Origin: JAHRVQ01 sp029941905
Lineage (GTDB): Bacteria; Pseudomonadota; Gammaproteobacteria; Pseudomonadales; Azotimanducaceae
NCBI GenBank assembly: GCA_029941905.1
Contig: JAPYTQ010000028.1
Location: forward strand, 7,419 to 71,418
Reading direction: 5' to 3'
Length of the DNA stretch: 64,000 nt
Below the pieces are notes generated by a model. It was not told the DNA's origin and searched no databases. It worked only from the letters and a program-made list of their open reading frames with translations. The position numbers and the translations under genes were made by a program. Within the stretch, counting starts at the first letter, position 1. Each line of letters opens with the position of its first letter. Positions 17,381 to 26,864 of the stretch are shown here, piece after piece.

Positions 17381-18781
17381 CTATTGCAGTAACAAGCGGG
17401 AGTGCCAGTCAGCGTCTTCTGCTTGAAAGGGCAGCAGGCGAGACAGCAGGGTCGCACCTTCGTTAAGAATCGATTCGCCGGTTGCGATCGACTCAAGGTT
17501 CAGCCTGACAAGAGACTCGGTTTTTGATCGCCTGAGGCTGAATCGCCAATCTCCTGGCATTTCAAAACTCAAACCATCGAAATCATCGACGTGGGTAGCC
17601 AGCGGATTGTAGAACTTTAGCATCTCGTTAAAAGCACTATCAACATCCGCCAGGTTGAGGCTGATCTCTGGCGTGCAGAGGTATTTTTCACGACTGTGTT
17701 GTATCAGTTCAGCGACCGATTTACCGGATTGCTGGGTAATCTCCAGCGCTTTCAGCCAGGCGTACATGCCTGAGTCTGAGGAAAAAAAGTCCTTGAAATA
17801 GTGATGTGATGACAGCTCCCCACCATAAACCGCGTTATGTGCACGCATCTTCTCTTTCATAAAAGCATGGCCGGTCTCCGAGCGAATTGGCTTACCCTCA
17901 TTTTGACGGATGATATCCAGGGTATTCCAGCAGAGCTTGGTATCGTAAACGATTGCGGCGCCGGGATCGGACTTGAGCGCGTGTTCTGCAAACAAACCGA
18001 TGATGTAGTAGGTTGGAATCAGTTCACCATCATGGTCAAAGAATACACATCGATCGCAATCTCCATCCCAGGCGATACCCAGTTCAAATTGTTTCCCTGA
18101 CATGAAATCTCTCATCTCGTTGGCCAATTGTGGATGGGTCGGTTCTGCACCCTGGGATGGCATGGGCCCGGGGTTCTGCCGGAACCAGGTGCAATTGAGC
18201 TCATATTCATCAACCAGTCGAGTTGCCAGGATTGTAGCGGTTCCATTGAGCCCATTCAGGGCGAGTGAACCAGTGATACCCGGTTCGATTTTAAGACTTG
18301 ATTTTATAAATCGAGTGTAATCATCATCCAGATATAAGTTCGATTGCAGGCCTGGGGCAGAACCTGTTATTACTGTGTTGGCATGCATGAGCTGTTCAAT
18401 ATCCGCCAGACCAGCGCGGAAGGTGGCTTCTTTGCCAGGCTTCAACATGCACTTGAAACCATTGTACCGGGGTGCATTGTGACTTGCGGTGACAATAATG
18501 GCGGCTTCAATATTGTTCTGGGCAGCGGCAAAAGAGCCAAGCTCAGTCGGGCACAAACCCAGATCGAAAACATTGATGCCAGCCTCAACGAGGCCATCGT
18601 TCAACGCATGTTGAAGTACGACGCTCGATTCGCGCGTATCACGACCGGTGGCGATGTTCCCGCTCAGCCTGAACTGCTGGATGAACGCATGAGCGAATTG
18701 TCGTGCAAACTCTTCGTCAACATCAACGGGGTAGACCCCCCTGATATCTCCAAGCCTGAATGCAGAATGCGTCGTTGTCAT
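17381..18781 (-). CDS. Phosphomannomutase/phosphoglucomutase
   Basis: The 466-residue alpha-D-phosphohexomutase has the phosphoserine loop IVTASHNAPRYNG (Ser near residue 100), the Mg-binding DGDCDR, the sugar-specificity loop GGELSSHHYFKDF and the phosphate-binding C-terminal domain (RRSKTESLVRLNLES). It converts hexose 6- to 1-phosphates for sugar-nucleotide synthesis, as AlgC or ManB do. It is convergent with the PhoU-kinase/ATP-grasp operon, with 19 bp between stops. The neighbourhood suggests a link between hexose-phosphate and that operon's product, but only by proximity. Confidence 0.93.
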   Translation of the reverse strand: MTTTHSAFRLGDIRGVYPVDVDEEFARQFAHAFIQQFRLSGNIATGRDTRESSVVLQHALNDGLVEAGINVFDLGLCPTELGSFAAAQNNIEAAIIVTASHNAPRYNGFKCMLKPGKEATFRAGLADIEQLMHANTVITGSAPGLQSNLYLDDDYTRFIKSSLKIEPGITGSLALNGLNGTATILATRLVDEYELNCTWFRQNPGPMPSQGAEPTHPQLANEMRDFMSGKQFELGIAWDGDCDRCVFFDHDGELIPTYYIIGLFAEHALKSDPGAAIVYDTKLCWNTLDIIRQNEGKPIRSETGHAFMKEKMRAHNAVYGGELSSHHYFKDFFSSDSGMYAWLKALEITQQSGKSVAELIQHSREKYLCTPEISLNLADVDSAFNEMLKFYNPLATHVDDFDGLSFEMPGDWRFSLRRSKTESLVRLNLESIATGESILNEGATLLSRLLPFQAEDADWHSRLLLQ

Positions 18782-18798
18782 TGGAGCCGCTGTCTATT

Positions 18799-20505
18799 TC
18801 AACCTGCAGCCAGTGGACCTCTGATTAATTGGCCGGGTAATTCGCCCGTGTGCTCACAATCTTTCATCAAAATCTTGCCGTTGACGACGGTGGCAAGAAT
18901 CCCATCAGCTTTCTGCTTCAAACGCCGGGCACCGGCAGGCAAGTCATAGACAACTTCCGGTAGTCGGGGACAAATTGTCTCCGGGTCTAGAATCGTGATA
19001 TCTGCCGCAAATCCCTGTCTGATTAAGCCCCGGTTGTTGAGCCCCCACAGAGTTGCTGGCTCGAATGTCACCATCCTAACCGCTTCCTCCAGCGTGAGTG
19101 CCTGTTTCTCACGCACCCAGTGGCTGAAAACATGAGTTTGCAGGCTGGAGTCCATGATCTGTGAGACATGGGCACCGGAATCCGAGAAGGTCACGACGGA
19201 CCTCGGGTGTTTCATCATTTCGATCACGTGATCCTGGTCTTCGTTGGCGATTGGCTGCATGAAGAACAGATCCAGGTCTCGTTCAAGGGCCAGGTCTATC
19301 ATGGTTTCGACATTGTCCTTGCCCCTCGATTTTGCTATCTCGGCAATGGACTGATAGGGACCTTTCATGTCGAACAGGGGGAATATCCATTCCCATTTTG
19401 GTGGCCTGGCTTCGGTGCCAATCTTGCGGGGGCCTTCATAGCGTTTATTGGCAGCTTCGATTAGCCTGGCTTTTATGGCAGGATCCCGCAACGCGTTAAT
19501 TTGCTGATCGATTGGCAAATTGCGTATTTCCTTCCAGTGATCCCAGTTATCGAAAGGTAAATTGCTCTTAAATGAGAGCAATACATTGAGCGCCCGTGAA
19601 TGTGTCTGGGCGAACATGCGTCCACCTTCATTGGCGACCTCGTCCAGAAGGTCAAAAAATGGTCGCCACAACTCGGGGGCAACCCGCGTGCTGAACATAC
19701 CCCAGGTCATGGGTCGGCCCGAGTCTATGGCCAGTTTCTTCATTCGGTCGAAATACTCCCTGACACGTTCCGGATTTCGACCGGGCTGCTCGTGGGCAAT
19801 CTCAAAAATACCGGCGTTCAGGACTCCCATTTTATTCACCAGGTATTCCACTTCCGACCATTCCGCGATACGGCTCGCAACGGGGCGATCATCAGGCGTC
19901 TGGTGATTGGGTGTCCTTGAGGTGGAGAAGCCAATCGCTCCTGCCTTGATGGCGTTGGTCAACTCGTGGCCCATCAACCTTAGATCATCCTCAGTTGCCG
20001 GTGCTTCAAATGCCCGCTCACCCATGACATAGGTACGTAACGCAGAATGACCGATGTACCCGGCATAGTTGATGCCTTTCGGTAACTTATCGACCGCGTC
20101 AAGATATTGTGGAAACGTTTCCCAACTCCATTCGATGCCAGCGTCCATGGCTGCGGGAGAAATATCTTCTGCCCGCTCCAGGTTGCGCATCACCATATCT
20201 TTTTCAGACTCACGGCAAGGTGCCAGGGTAAATCCGCAATTCCCCATCACGACACTGGTGACACCATGCCAGCAGGAACAGGTGCCAAGTGGATCCCAGG
20301 CTACCTGGGCATCCATATGGGTATGTCCGTCAACGAAACCCGGAGAAACGATGTGTCCCTCTGCGTCGATGGTTTCTGTACTTTTTTCGTTGATGCGCCC
20401 GATATTTTCAATACGACCTTCCCTGATGCCCACATCGGCGTGATAGCGGGGCATCCCTGAGCCGTCGATAACGGTACCGTTCTTAATGACGAGATCATAG
20501 GCCAT
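18799..20505 (-). CDS. D-aminoacylase/amidohydrolase family enzyme
   Basis: The 568-residue amidohydrolase has the first metal site VDGHTHMDAQ, a metal-bridging region GNCGFTLAPC, the histidine segments YIGHSALR and FAQTHSRA, and the catalytic Asp in TFSDSGAHVSQ. The N- and C-terminal strands form the usual small beta sandwich (YDLVIKNGTVIDGSG ... ATVVNGKI). Relatives hydrolyse N-acyl-D-amino acids or related cyclic amides. The true substrate is open. It lies 17 bp downstream of the convergent mutase start region and shares strand with MaoC upstream. Confidence 0.88.
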   Translation of the reverse strand: MAYDLVIKNGTVIDGSGMPRYHADVGIREGRIENIGRINEKSTETIDAEGHIVSPGFVDGHTHMDAQVAWDPLGTCSCWHGVTSVVMGNCGFTLAPCRESEKDMVMRNLERAEDISPAAMDAGIEWSWETFPQYLDAVDKLPKGINYAGYIGHSALRTYVMGERAFEAPATEDDLRLMGHELTNAIKAGAIGFSTSRTPNHQTPDDRPVASRIAEWSEVEYLVNKMGVLNAGIFEIAHEQPGRNPERVREYFDRMKKLAIDSGRPMTWGMFSTRVAPELWRPFFDLLDEVANEGGRMFAQTHSRALNVLLSFKSNLPFDNWDHWKEIRNLPIDQQINALRDPAIKARLIEAANKRYEGPRKIGTEARPPKWEWIFPLFDMKGPYQSIAEIAKSRGKDNVETMIDLALERDLDLFFMQPIANEDQDHVIEMMKHPRSVVTFSDSGAHVSQIMDSSLQTHVFSHWVREKQALTLEEAVRMVTFEPATLWGLNNRGLIRQGFAADITILDPETICPRLPEVVYDLPAGARRLKQKADGILATVVNGKILMKDCEHTGELPGQLIRGPLAAG

Positions 20506-20604
20506 GAAATATCTCCTTTTTCATTATTATCAGGGAAGCGCTGTGATTCCCCAGCAGGCTACCAGCCAATATAAACCTTACGGGCTGCAAATGGCTATAT
20601 CTTA

Positions 20605-21495
20605 CTATCTTTTGCCGACCACAACGCCGTTCGCGATGGCCAGCTGACCCTCTCCATTCAACACGCGGAAGAATACCTGCTGCTGGCTTTCGGTCTGATG
20701 AATGTGCAGGCACTGCAACTGGATCGTGCTATTCATCAGCACCATGCCGCGCAGTTGCCCACAAAGACGGGTGATCCGGTTCGAGTCACCCTCAAAACAA
20801 TGGTTGATAACAGACGTCAGGGCGAGGGCTTTGGTGGCACTGCCGTGCAGGATAATATTCGGCAATCCTGCTGCAATCGCGACACTCGGTTCAGTATGGA
20901 TGGGATTATAGATATCTGCACATTCCGTATACTGTTGTCCGGCATGAAGTGGAATAAAAACATTGTCAGACCACAGTGGATCGTTGCTAAATTTATCAGA
21001 GGTCGGTTGCGCCGGGTTGGGTTCAATTTCAATGTCGCCACCAACTAAAACACCCCCGCGAGTGATACCGTTGTAATCAAGTTCTGCCAGCAGGTCACCC
21101 TCGCTGTTGGTCATTCGATAACGCTCGACGGAAAATACACCGGGACCAATTTGCCTGCGGGAAACCACTCTTCCCTGGGTCGTCACAGCCTCACCGTGAC
21201 GAAATGGCTGGTGGATACGCAGATCGGTTTCTGCATGGACCCCAAAAGGCGCGGCCCTGTAGTTCGTGGGCTGATCAATACGAAATCGGCTGTTCCATTG
21301 TAGTGAGAAACAGATGCCGGGATGTACATTGAGGCCGCCTGATCTTGTATCGTCGAAATACGCTTCGTTGATGTCGTTGATCCCTGCGGCATAGGCCATA
21401 ATGCGCCTTGCATCCAATAGGACAGTCTTTGCGACGGTATAACTACCCACCTCGGTCGTGGTTATCTCTCCTGGTCCTTCGTCTTGATCCGCCAT
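20605..21495 (-). CDS. MaoC-like hotdog hydratase/dehydratase
   Basis: The 296-residue protein contains the hydratase 2/MaoC signature DIYNPIHTEPSVAIAAGLPNIILHG near residue 190, where Asn and His orient the enoyl thioester. The first half (about 1-140) looks like a second, degenerate hotdog domain, giving a double-hotdog as in fungal/animal hydratase 2 and actinobacterial enzymes. It probably hydrates enoyl-CoA or a related acyl intermediate. It is 99 bp upstream of the amidohydrolase on the same strand. Confidence 0.82.
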   Translation of the reverse strand: MADQDEGPGEITTTEVGSYTVAKTVLLDARRIMAYAAGINDINEAYFDDTRSGGLNVHPGICFSLQWNSRFRIDQPTNYRAAPFGVHAETDLRIHQPFRHGEAVTTQGRVVSRRQIGPGVFSVERYRMTNSEGDLLAELDYNGITRGGVLVGGDIEIEPNPAQPTSDKFSNDPLWSDNVFIPLHAGQQYTECADIYNPIHTEPSVAIAAGLPNIILHGSATKALALTSVINHCFEGDSNRITRLCGQLRGMVLMNSTIQLQCLHIHQTESQQQVFFRVLNGEGQLAIANGVVVGKR

Positions 21496-21659
21496 CCCGG
21501 TATCCCCATATCTGTGTTTTCAAATGTCATCAATCCATTGCCTGACTTTTCTACTACTTATCCGTACACGAATACAATAACCCAACCAGCCGCATCGCGC
21601 GCGCCGTATCCAGTTGATCATTTACTGAGGTGCTCTAAGATGATCCGTTGCTGACCGCT

Positions 21660-21689
21660 TTTTGGGTTGATCCGTCTTTCGACCCAAAA
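21660..21689 (-). terminator. Hairpin in the spacer downstream of the alpha/beta hydrolase
   Basis: TTTTGGGT and ACCCAAAA pair around a 14-nt loop in the 336-bp spacer 21496-21831. On the minus strand it follows the hydrolase gene and precedes MaoC. No T tract follows, so termination is uncertain. I see nothing else convincing in this spacer; a 66-codon minus-strand frame overlapping the hydrolase end lacks protein-like features. Confidence 0.3.
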
Positions 21690-21831
21690 CAACGGGCTTG
21701 TTTGCTACCCCTATCAGTCTGGTTGCCATGACAATATTTGTGGTCTGCTACGGGTTTAATTTGGCGGGCCGGGAAAAGGTCGTTCAGAATTTCCCTTTTA
21801 CGGCCCAGCCTGCCATCGGTGATGACAGTAT

Positions 21832-22512
21832 TCAAATTTCATCAATCCACTGGCGTACAATTCTTCCACTTTCTTCGTATACCGACTCGGTGGAAGTTCT
21901 TGTTCGCTTGAGAATTTTAAATCCATGGTCCGCGGTATCCAGCAAGTGCAATCTACCTTGAGGGAGTGAATTCACTATTGGTTCCAACAGATCAAGGTAG
22001 GCGAGGGTGTCTCGCGTTCCGGATATAAAGAGCTGCGGATTCTTTATTTGTGTCAGGTGACTGGCGCGTCGCGTATCCGGCTTTTTACTGGCATGCAGGG
22101 GAAAGGAAAAATAGACAAGACCTGTGAATTCATGAGCCAATTGATTCTCGGCCTGGGCGGCGAAATGTGACGCCATTCTGCCACCGAAGGAATGGCCGCC
22201 AAGAAATATTGAAGCATCGGGTTGCAGGCTTTTGGCTAACAAGAATGCATTGGTGATGGTTGAGACACAAACGGACAAATTGTCAGTTCTCTTTCCACCG
22301 GCTTGCATATAGGGGAAGTTAAATCGAAGGCTCGAGATGCTCTGCTCGACCAGGGCATCTGCCAATTGGCTCATATGTTGATGGGACATATCTGCGCCAG
22401 CACCATGAGCGAAGACAAAGAGTGATTTCGAATCCGGTACTTGCAGATGGATTGCTGAGACCTGTCCCTTTTCCTGGGTGGCTTCGAATGACAGCGAAAC
22501 TGGTTCTGGCAT
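21832..22512 (-). CDS. Alpha/beta hydrolase (Tex30/KANSL3-like, dienelactone hydrolase-like)
   Basis: The 226-residue protein has FVFAHGAGADMSHQHM (oxyanion region), the nucleophile elbow GGHSFGGRMAS (Ser near 107), an acid in ISGTRDTLA and the catalytic His in DTADHGFKIL. The compact fold with HGAGA start fits the Tex30/DUF1749-like group of small serine hydrolases. The ATG at 22512 with an upstream AGGA was preferred to a TTG 6 bp earlier. The substrate is unknown. Confidence 0.85.
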   Translation of the reverse strand: MPEPVSLSFEATQEKGQVSAIHLQVPDSKSLFVFAHGAGADMSHQHMSQLADALVEQSISSLRFNFPYMQAGGKRTDNLSVCVSTITNAFLLAKSLQPDASIFLGGHSFGGRMASHFAAQAENQLAHEFTGLVYFSFPLHASKKPDTRRASHLTQIKNPQLFISGTRDTLAYLDLLEPIVNSLPQGRLHLLDTADHGFKILKRTRTSTESVYEESGRIVRQWIDEI

Positions 22513-22580
22513 TAACAATTTTCCTGTGGTTTATCGCATGGTATGGAAAATTGAGTGTGTGGACAATATCCTTAAGCGCG

Positions 22581-23300
22581 CTAGATTCCTGCGGTCAAAT
22601 TAAACGAACCATGATACCGTTCACTGATCGTCCTGAGTTTACTCACTGCATTTGAGTGAGACGCGTCTGCCAGTACGGCAATCGCTCCTGCGGGATGAGG
22701 GCTGATATAGCCACGCCAGATATCGTTGTTAACTTCAAATACATTACCTGGTGAGTACTCGGGTATCAGCATCACGGTGTATTGATCTTCTCCATTCTTG
22801 ATCACCAGATGTGCTGCCTGTTCCCCGTCCAGGGGACAAACAGCCGCGTAGACCACATTGTCAATTTCTCCCTCAGCGTTAATGGCTTTGAGTACTCTCT
22901 GCAATTGATCATTCTCAATCGGGGTATGTTCTTCACCATAAAAATCATGTGGCTGATGATTGATGTGAGCGAGCAATTGCTCTTCAATTGCAACGGCTCT
23001 ACCGGGCAGCAAAAATTGGTAAACCATAAAAGTAACCAGGAAAAAAGAAGCGGCCATACTTAACCATAAGCGACGCGTGGGCATACGCGAGACCTTTTGT
23101 AAGGATTGGTTAAGGAGAATCCTGGCCGCAAGTCCCTCAGATACCTCAACAGACAGCGCTTTATGAATATTGGCATCCAGTGTTGAGATTTCTTGCTCAA
23201 ACTGGCTACAAAAATCACAACCATCACGATGCTGGTCCATAGCAGGGTCAGGAGTGTAAGGATCACTCAGTTTGATTTGTCTAAATTCAAGGCAGTACAT
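22581..23300 (-). CDS. DUF3379 membrane anti-sigma factor
   Basis: The start ATG at 23300 overlaps the sigma gene by 14 bp and gives the typical MYCLEFRQIKLSDP opening. Residues 24-31 (HRDGCDFC) form the HxxxCxxC zinc motif of anti-sigma factors. One transmembrane helix lies near residues 75-97. The remaining 140 or so residues are periplasmic. It should hold the cognate ECF sigma factor at the inner membrane until a signal releases it. The overlap fixes the partnership; the signal is unknown. Confidence 0.86.
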   Translation of the reverse strand: MYCLEFRQIKLSDPYTPDPAMDQHRDGCDFCSQFEQEISTLDANIHKALSVEVSEGLAARILLNQSLQKVSRMPTRRLWLSMAASFFLVTFMVYQFLLPGRAVAIEEQLLAHINHQPHDFYGEEHTPIENDQLQRVLKAINAEGEIDNVVYAAVCPLDGEQAAHLVIKNGEDQYTVMLIPEYSPGNVFEVNNDIWRGYISPHPAGAIAVLADASHSNAVSKLRTISERYHGSFNLTAGI

Positions 23301-23802
23301 TGGTTGATACCAGTTCCTGTTCGCCATTTAAGTGTTTACGTAACTTTTGTCGAGCCCGATGCAATCGGGTAGCGACGGTGTTTCTCGGCAGATCAAAAAT
23401 CCCGGCAATCTCTTCGAGATTAAATCCTTCCAACACCTGCAGGATTAATGGCTCTCTATATTTGGCTGGAAGGAGCCTTAACGCGTTTCGTAAGGCCAGT
23501 ATTTCCGGCCGCGTATCAAAATCTTCCCTGTCTGAGGGGAGCGTTTCGAGTTCAACATTGGAGTACTCAAGTTGCTTACGCTCAAAACGACGTGCGTTCT
23601 CTCGTCGCAGAATAGTCGTCAACCAGCTCTTTGCTGAACCCTCGTCTTTGAGGGAATCGAGAAACCGCCAGGCTCTGAGATAAGTTTCCTGCACCAGATC
23701 TTCGGATGTCGATTTGTCACCACATATCCAGTAAGCGTAGCGATACAGCCAACTGCTGTACGCGTTTACAAGATTGTTAAAGCGCGTTTGTTTGTCTTGC
23801 AT
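23287..23802 (-). CDS. ECF-type RNA polymerase sigma factor (sigma-70 family)
   Basis: The 171-residue sigma factor has region 2 (NAYSSWLYRYAYWICGDKSTSEDLVQETYLRAWRF over adjacent segments) and region 4 (LLPAKYREPLILQVLEGFNLEEIAGIFDLPRNTVATRLHRARQKLRK). It has no regions 1 or 3, as in ECF factors. The ATG at 23802 was chosen because residues upstream of it do not look sigma-like. It is cotranscribed with the DUF3379 anti-sigma gene and likely autoregulated, though no promoter was identified by eye. Confidence 0.93.
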   Translation of the reverse strand: MQDKQTRFNNLVNAYSSWLYRYAYWICGDKSTSEDLVQETYLRAWRFLDSLKDEGSAKSWLTTILRRENARRFERKQLEYSNVELETLPSDREDFDTRPEILALRNALRLLPAKYREPLILQVLEGFNLEEIAGIFDLPRNTVATRLHRARQKLRKHLNGEQELVSTNVLP

Positions 23803-23874
23803 GACTAAAAGACCCAGGTTTGTTGCAGAATATTCCCTTCCCGGGAGGATAGATGGCACAGGACACTACACTAG

Positions 23875-24336
23875 TCACGGGGAATAAGCTGACAGGTCAA
23901 AAAGCTGGAACCAGGAGCTGTTAGCCGGGTCTGGTGCAAGGGTATGCCAGTCCGGATACTTGATCGGCATTGGTGTCGCAAAAGGCACGACACCCAGAAT
24001 CATCAGGTCTGGCAGTCCGATGGCGATGATATGGGTCACTGGATCCAGGCTGTGATAGAGCGCTTCGGTCTCGTGTTGTTTACGCGACAAGTCGCAATAT
24101 TCACTGTTCATATTTCGTAAGAAAACCGACGCACTCTCGTCGGGCAGGCTGGCCAGTGAAAAGATTCTGGTTCGCAGGTTTTTATTGCTCCAGTCAAGCA
24201 GACGGATGACACAAAAGTCGTTGCAGCGACGGCATTGAAGTATGCCGTTAACAACACCTTGCCAATCATTGAATGTAAAAACCAGGTTTACGCGGGCAGA
24301 TTGATTGAGCCATTCGTGGGTATGCGGGTCGTTCAA
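23875..24336 (-). CDS. Conserved-looking hypothetical protein with CxxC
   Basis: I do not recognise a named family. The 153-residue protein is soluble-looking, with a QCRRCNDFCVIRLLDWS segment (CxxC near residue 36) and a Pro-rich C-terminal part. The CxxC could bind metal or act in redox, but this is only suggested by spacing. It is 8 bp downstream of the FMN reductase gene, so the two are probably translated from one message. Its base composition looks like that of its neighbours. Confidence 0.6.
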   Translation of the reverse strand: MNDPHTHEWLNQSARVNLVFTFNDWQGVVNGILQCRRCNDFCVIRLLDWSNKNLRTRIFSLASLPDESASVFLRNMNSEYCDLSRKQHETEALYHSLDPVTHIIAIGLPDLMILGVVPFATPMPIKYPDWHTLAPDPANSSWFQLFDLSAYSP

Positions 24337-24344
24337 AAAGATAC

Positions 24345-24914
24345 CTATTCGAAACGCCGGGTGAACTCTACAAACTGTCCAACCATGCGTTTCGCCCGGT
24401 CGGTCGTTTTTTCATCCTTGAGCAGCCCTTGTTCGTCAAAAGCAATATATGCGCTGGGAATCGTTAAGGACTGCGGAAATACAATTGCCCCAAGACCGGA
24501 AAGCAGGGTCCTCAAGTGGCTTACTGCTCGGCCACCACCGCCGGGACCAGGAGATGCCCCGGCAATCAATACGGTTTTACCCGCGAATGCGGACAAATCA
24601 ACGGAAGCCTCGGCGGATCGGGTACACCAGTCAATGGTATTGATCAGCATTGGGGTCATAAAGCCATTGTATTCAGGACAGGCAATGATCATCCCGGACT
24701 GGTCCTGCAATATTTGCTTGAGCTCTGCTACAGCAACAGGCAAACCATCAGTCGATTCGAGGTCACCGTTGTAAATCGGCAGTTCGAATTCACTGAGATT
24801 AACGTATGTCAGCTCGGCACCATGGGAGCTGGCATCCGATGCCAGTTGATTGGCGAATTTTTGATTGTACGAATCCGCACGGCTGCTACCGCTAAAAACT
24901 GATAGTCTGGTCAT
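24345..24914 (-). CDS. NAD(P)H-dependent FMN reductase family protein
   Basis: The 189-residue flavodoxin-like protein has VFSGSSRADSYNQKFA (phosphate loop for FMN), the family hallmark CPEYNGFMTPMLINTIDW and the GASPGPGGGGRAVSHLR loop. Members reduce FMN or quinones/azo compounds using NAD(P)H as homodimers. The physiological electron acceptor is not evident. It is the first gene of a pair with the CxxC hypothetical protein and is divergent from the DUF35 gene. Confidence 0.9.
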   Translation of the reverse strand: MTRLSVFSGSSRADSYNQKFANQLASDASSHGAELTYVNLSEFELPIYNGDLESTDGLPVAVAELKQILQDQSGMIIACPEYNGFMTPMLINTIDWCTRSAEASVDLSAFAGKTVLIAGASPGPGGGGRAVSHLRTLLSGLGAIVFPQSLTIPSAYIAFDEQGLLKDEKTTDRAKRMVGQFVEFTRRFE

Positions 24915-25082
24915 GCCAGTTCAGGCCCTCATGAAAATCAGCACTATATAGGACTCGGTGCCGTGAATGGGGCTTTTCTAATCAAAGTGGTCTCTCCAAA
25001 GCTGCCGGTATTGGTCATGGAGGTTGAACCGAAGTGCTATTCGGGTTTACTCTCTGTCTTTTGGGCAAGAAGGCGTAAATCA

Positions 25083-25520
25083 ATGTCAGAACAAGCAGAA
25101 GCAACAGCAACCGGGCCATTGCCCGTGGTCGATTGGTTAAAACTCCCTGAAGGGGGTGATCCTTATCTGGAGGGTCAAAAGTGCGGGTCCTGTGATGCGA
25201 TCTTTCTCGGCGAGAGGGACGTGTGCGCAAAGTGCGGAACCCGTGGACAATTGAAGGCAACCAAGTTATCGAATAAGGGTAAGCTCTATGTTTATTCTAT
25301 CGTTTATCGGAGTTTCCCCGGCATTGATGTGCCCTATGTTTCGGCCATTGTTGATTTGGATGGGGGCGGTACAGTAAAAGGCAACCTGATTGGAATTGAT
25401 CCAGACCCGGAAAAAATCAAATTCGATATGGCAGTCGATGTTGTTTACCAGGATGCGCTCGGCAGAAAAGATTCCGACGGAAATAGTTACATCAGTTATT
25501 TCTTTAAACCAGCGGCTTGA
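25083..25520 (+). CDS. Zn-ribbon OB-fold (DUF35) acyl-CoA-binding partner protein
   Basis: The 145-residue protein has the rubredoxin-like zinc ribbon CGSC...CAKC (about residues 34-55) followed by an OB-fold (LYVYSIVYRSFPGIDVPYVSAIVDLDGG). DUF35 proteins form complexes with SCP2-type thiolases or related enzymes, and such a thiolase lies 77 bp downstream. The ATG at 25083 has AAGAAGG upstream and begins just before conserved sequence. Longer in-frame extension exists but looks non-protein-like. Confidence 0.88.
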   Translation: MSEQAEATATGPLPVVDWLKLPEGGDPYLEGQKCGSCDAIFLGERDVCAKCGTRGQLKATKLSNKGKLYVYSIVYRSFPGIDVPYVSAIVDLDGGGTVKGNLIGIDPDPEKIKFDMAVDVVYQDALGRKDSDGNSYISYFFKPAA

Positions 25521-25597
25521 TTTACCAACATGACCTATCAACAGAATCCAGTAACAAATATTGTTAAATTTAGAACAATTCACACGAGGAGTTTCTC

Positions 25598-26740
25598 ATG
25601 AGTGATGTATATGTAATGGGTGTCGACATGATCAAGTTCGGTCGATTTCCTGAAAAAACCGTACCGCAACTTGGTGCGACTGCTGCCTTAATGGCCCTGG
25701 AAGATGCCGGACTTACCATTCAGGATATGCAGGCCTTGTACTGCGGCAACCTGGGCCAGGCGAATGCTATGGTAGGACAACGAATACTGCAGGAGATTGG
25801 CCAAACCGGTATTGGTGTCGTGAACTGTGCCAATGCCTGTGCAACCGGTGCGACAGCTTTCCGTGAGGCATGGATGTCTATCAAGGCGGGTGTCAATGAT
25901 GTCGTCCTGGCTGTTGGTGTTGAGCAGATGGGTCGCGGCCTTCTCGGCGGTGGTGGTGGTGGCACTGGTATCCCGAAAGAGGGGTTGCTGGGTTCAGGTA
26001 CTATGCCCGCAGTATTCGCCGAAGCGGGGATGGAACATGCTCGCCAGTATGGCACTACATTCGAGCAGTTCTGCAAGGTGTCGGTAAAAAATCATCATCA
26101 CTCCACGTTGAATCCAAAGGCAATGTACCAGATAGAAACACCACTGGATGTTGTTATGAATGCTGAAATGATTTCATACCCCAATACCAAGCTGATGTGT
26201 TCAGTCAATGTAGATGGCTCTGCTGCAGCGGTATTGGTTTCAGAAAAGAAAGCCAGGGAGTTGGGTATGGATCGTGCCATTAAGGTGCGCGCGTCTATAC
26301 TGGCTTCAGACCCTTATACTGATCGTGATCTTGTCATGCCGGATGTGAATGCAGTCACGCGAATCGCAGTAAAGCAAGCTTATGAAATGGCGGGTATCGG
26401 ACCGGAAGATGTTGATCTGGTTGAATTACATGATTGTTTTGCAACCGCTGAAATTCTCCATTATGAAAACCTGGGGTTATGTGCCGATGGTGAAGCCGGT
26501 CGCATGATCGATGACGGGGAAGTTGCTCTCGGGGGTCGAATCCCTGTCAACGTATCCGGGGGTTTGCTATCAAAGGGGCACCCTCTAGGGGCTACCGGTA
26601 TCGCCAATATCTACGAAGTCAGTACCCATTTGCGAGGTGAGGCCGACAAACGACAAGTAGAAGGCGCGCGTATTGGTATGACACATGTCATTGGCCTGGG
26701 CAGTGCCTGTGGTATTCATATTCTGGAAAAAGTAGCCTAG
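25598..26740 (+). CDS. SCP2-type thiolase / acetyl-CoA acetyltransferase family protein
   Basis: The 380-residue thiolase-fold protein has the acylated Cys region NCANACATGATAFREA, ELHDCFATAE, the histidine loop SGGLLSKGHPLGATG and the second Cys in GLGSACGIHIL. The HDCF motif and lack of the classical C-terminal CGG place it in the SCP2/non-specific lipid transfer thiolase group. That group works with DUF35 partners, often in side-chain degradation of sterol-like acyl-CoAs or in retro-aldol cleavage. Good RBS (GAGGAG) precedes the ATG. Confidence 0.9.
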   Translation: MSDVYVMGVDMIKFGRFPEKTVPQLGATAALMALEDAGLTIQDMQALYCGNLGQANAMVGQRILQEIGQTGIGVVNCANACATGATAFREAWMSIKAGVNDVVLAVGVEQMGRGLLGGGGGGTGIPKEGLLGSGTMPAVFAEAGMEHARQYGTTFEQFCKVSVKNHHHSTLNPKAMYQIETPLDVVMNAEMISYPNTKLMCSVNVDGSAAAVLVSEKKARELGMDRAIKVRASILASDPYTDRDLVMPDVNAVTRIAVKQAYEMAGIGPEDVDLVELHDCFATAEILHYENLGLCADGEAGRMIDDGEVALGGRIPVNVSGGLLSKGHPLGATGIANIYEVSTHLRGEADKRQVEGARIGMTHVIGLGSACGIHILEKVA

Positions 26741-26775
26741 AACCTTTCCCCATCGGGTAACCTGCCAACAAGCAA

Positions 26776-26813
26776 GAGGCGGTATCGACGTGAGTCGATA
26801 CCGCCTTCTTTTT
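26776..26813 (+). terminator. Rho-independent terminator after the thiolase gene
   Basis: GGCGGTATCGAC and GTCGATACCGCC form a perfect 12-bp stem with a GTGA loop, followed by TTCTTTTT. It lies 36 bp after the thiolase stop and closes the DUF35/thiolase unit. Confidence 0.92.
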
Positions 26814-26864
26814 GACAACACCCGCTCTTTAACCGAAACAGCTTTTTAAACAATAACGGTCATC

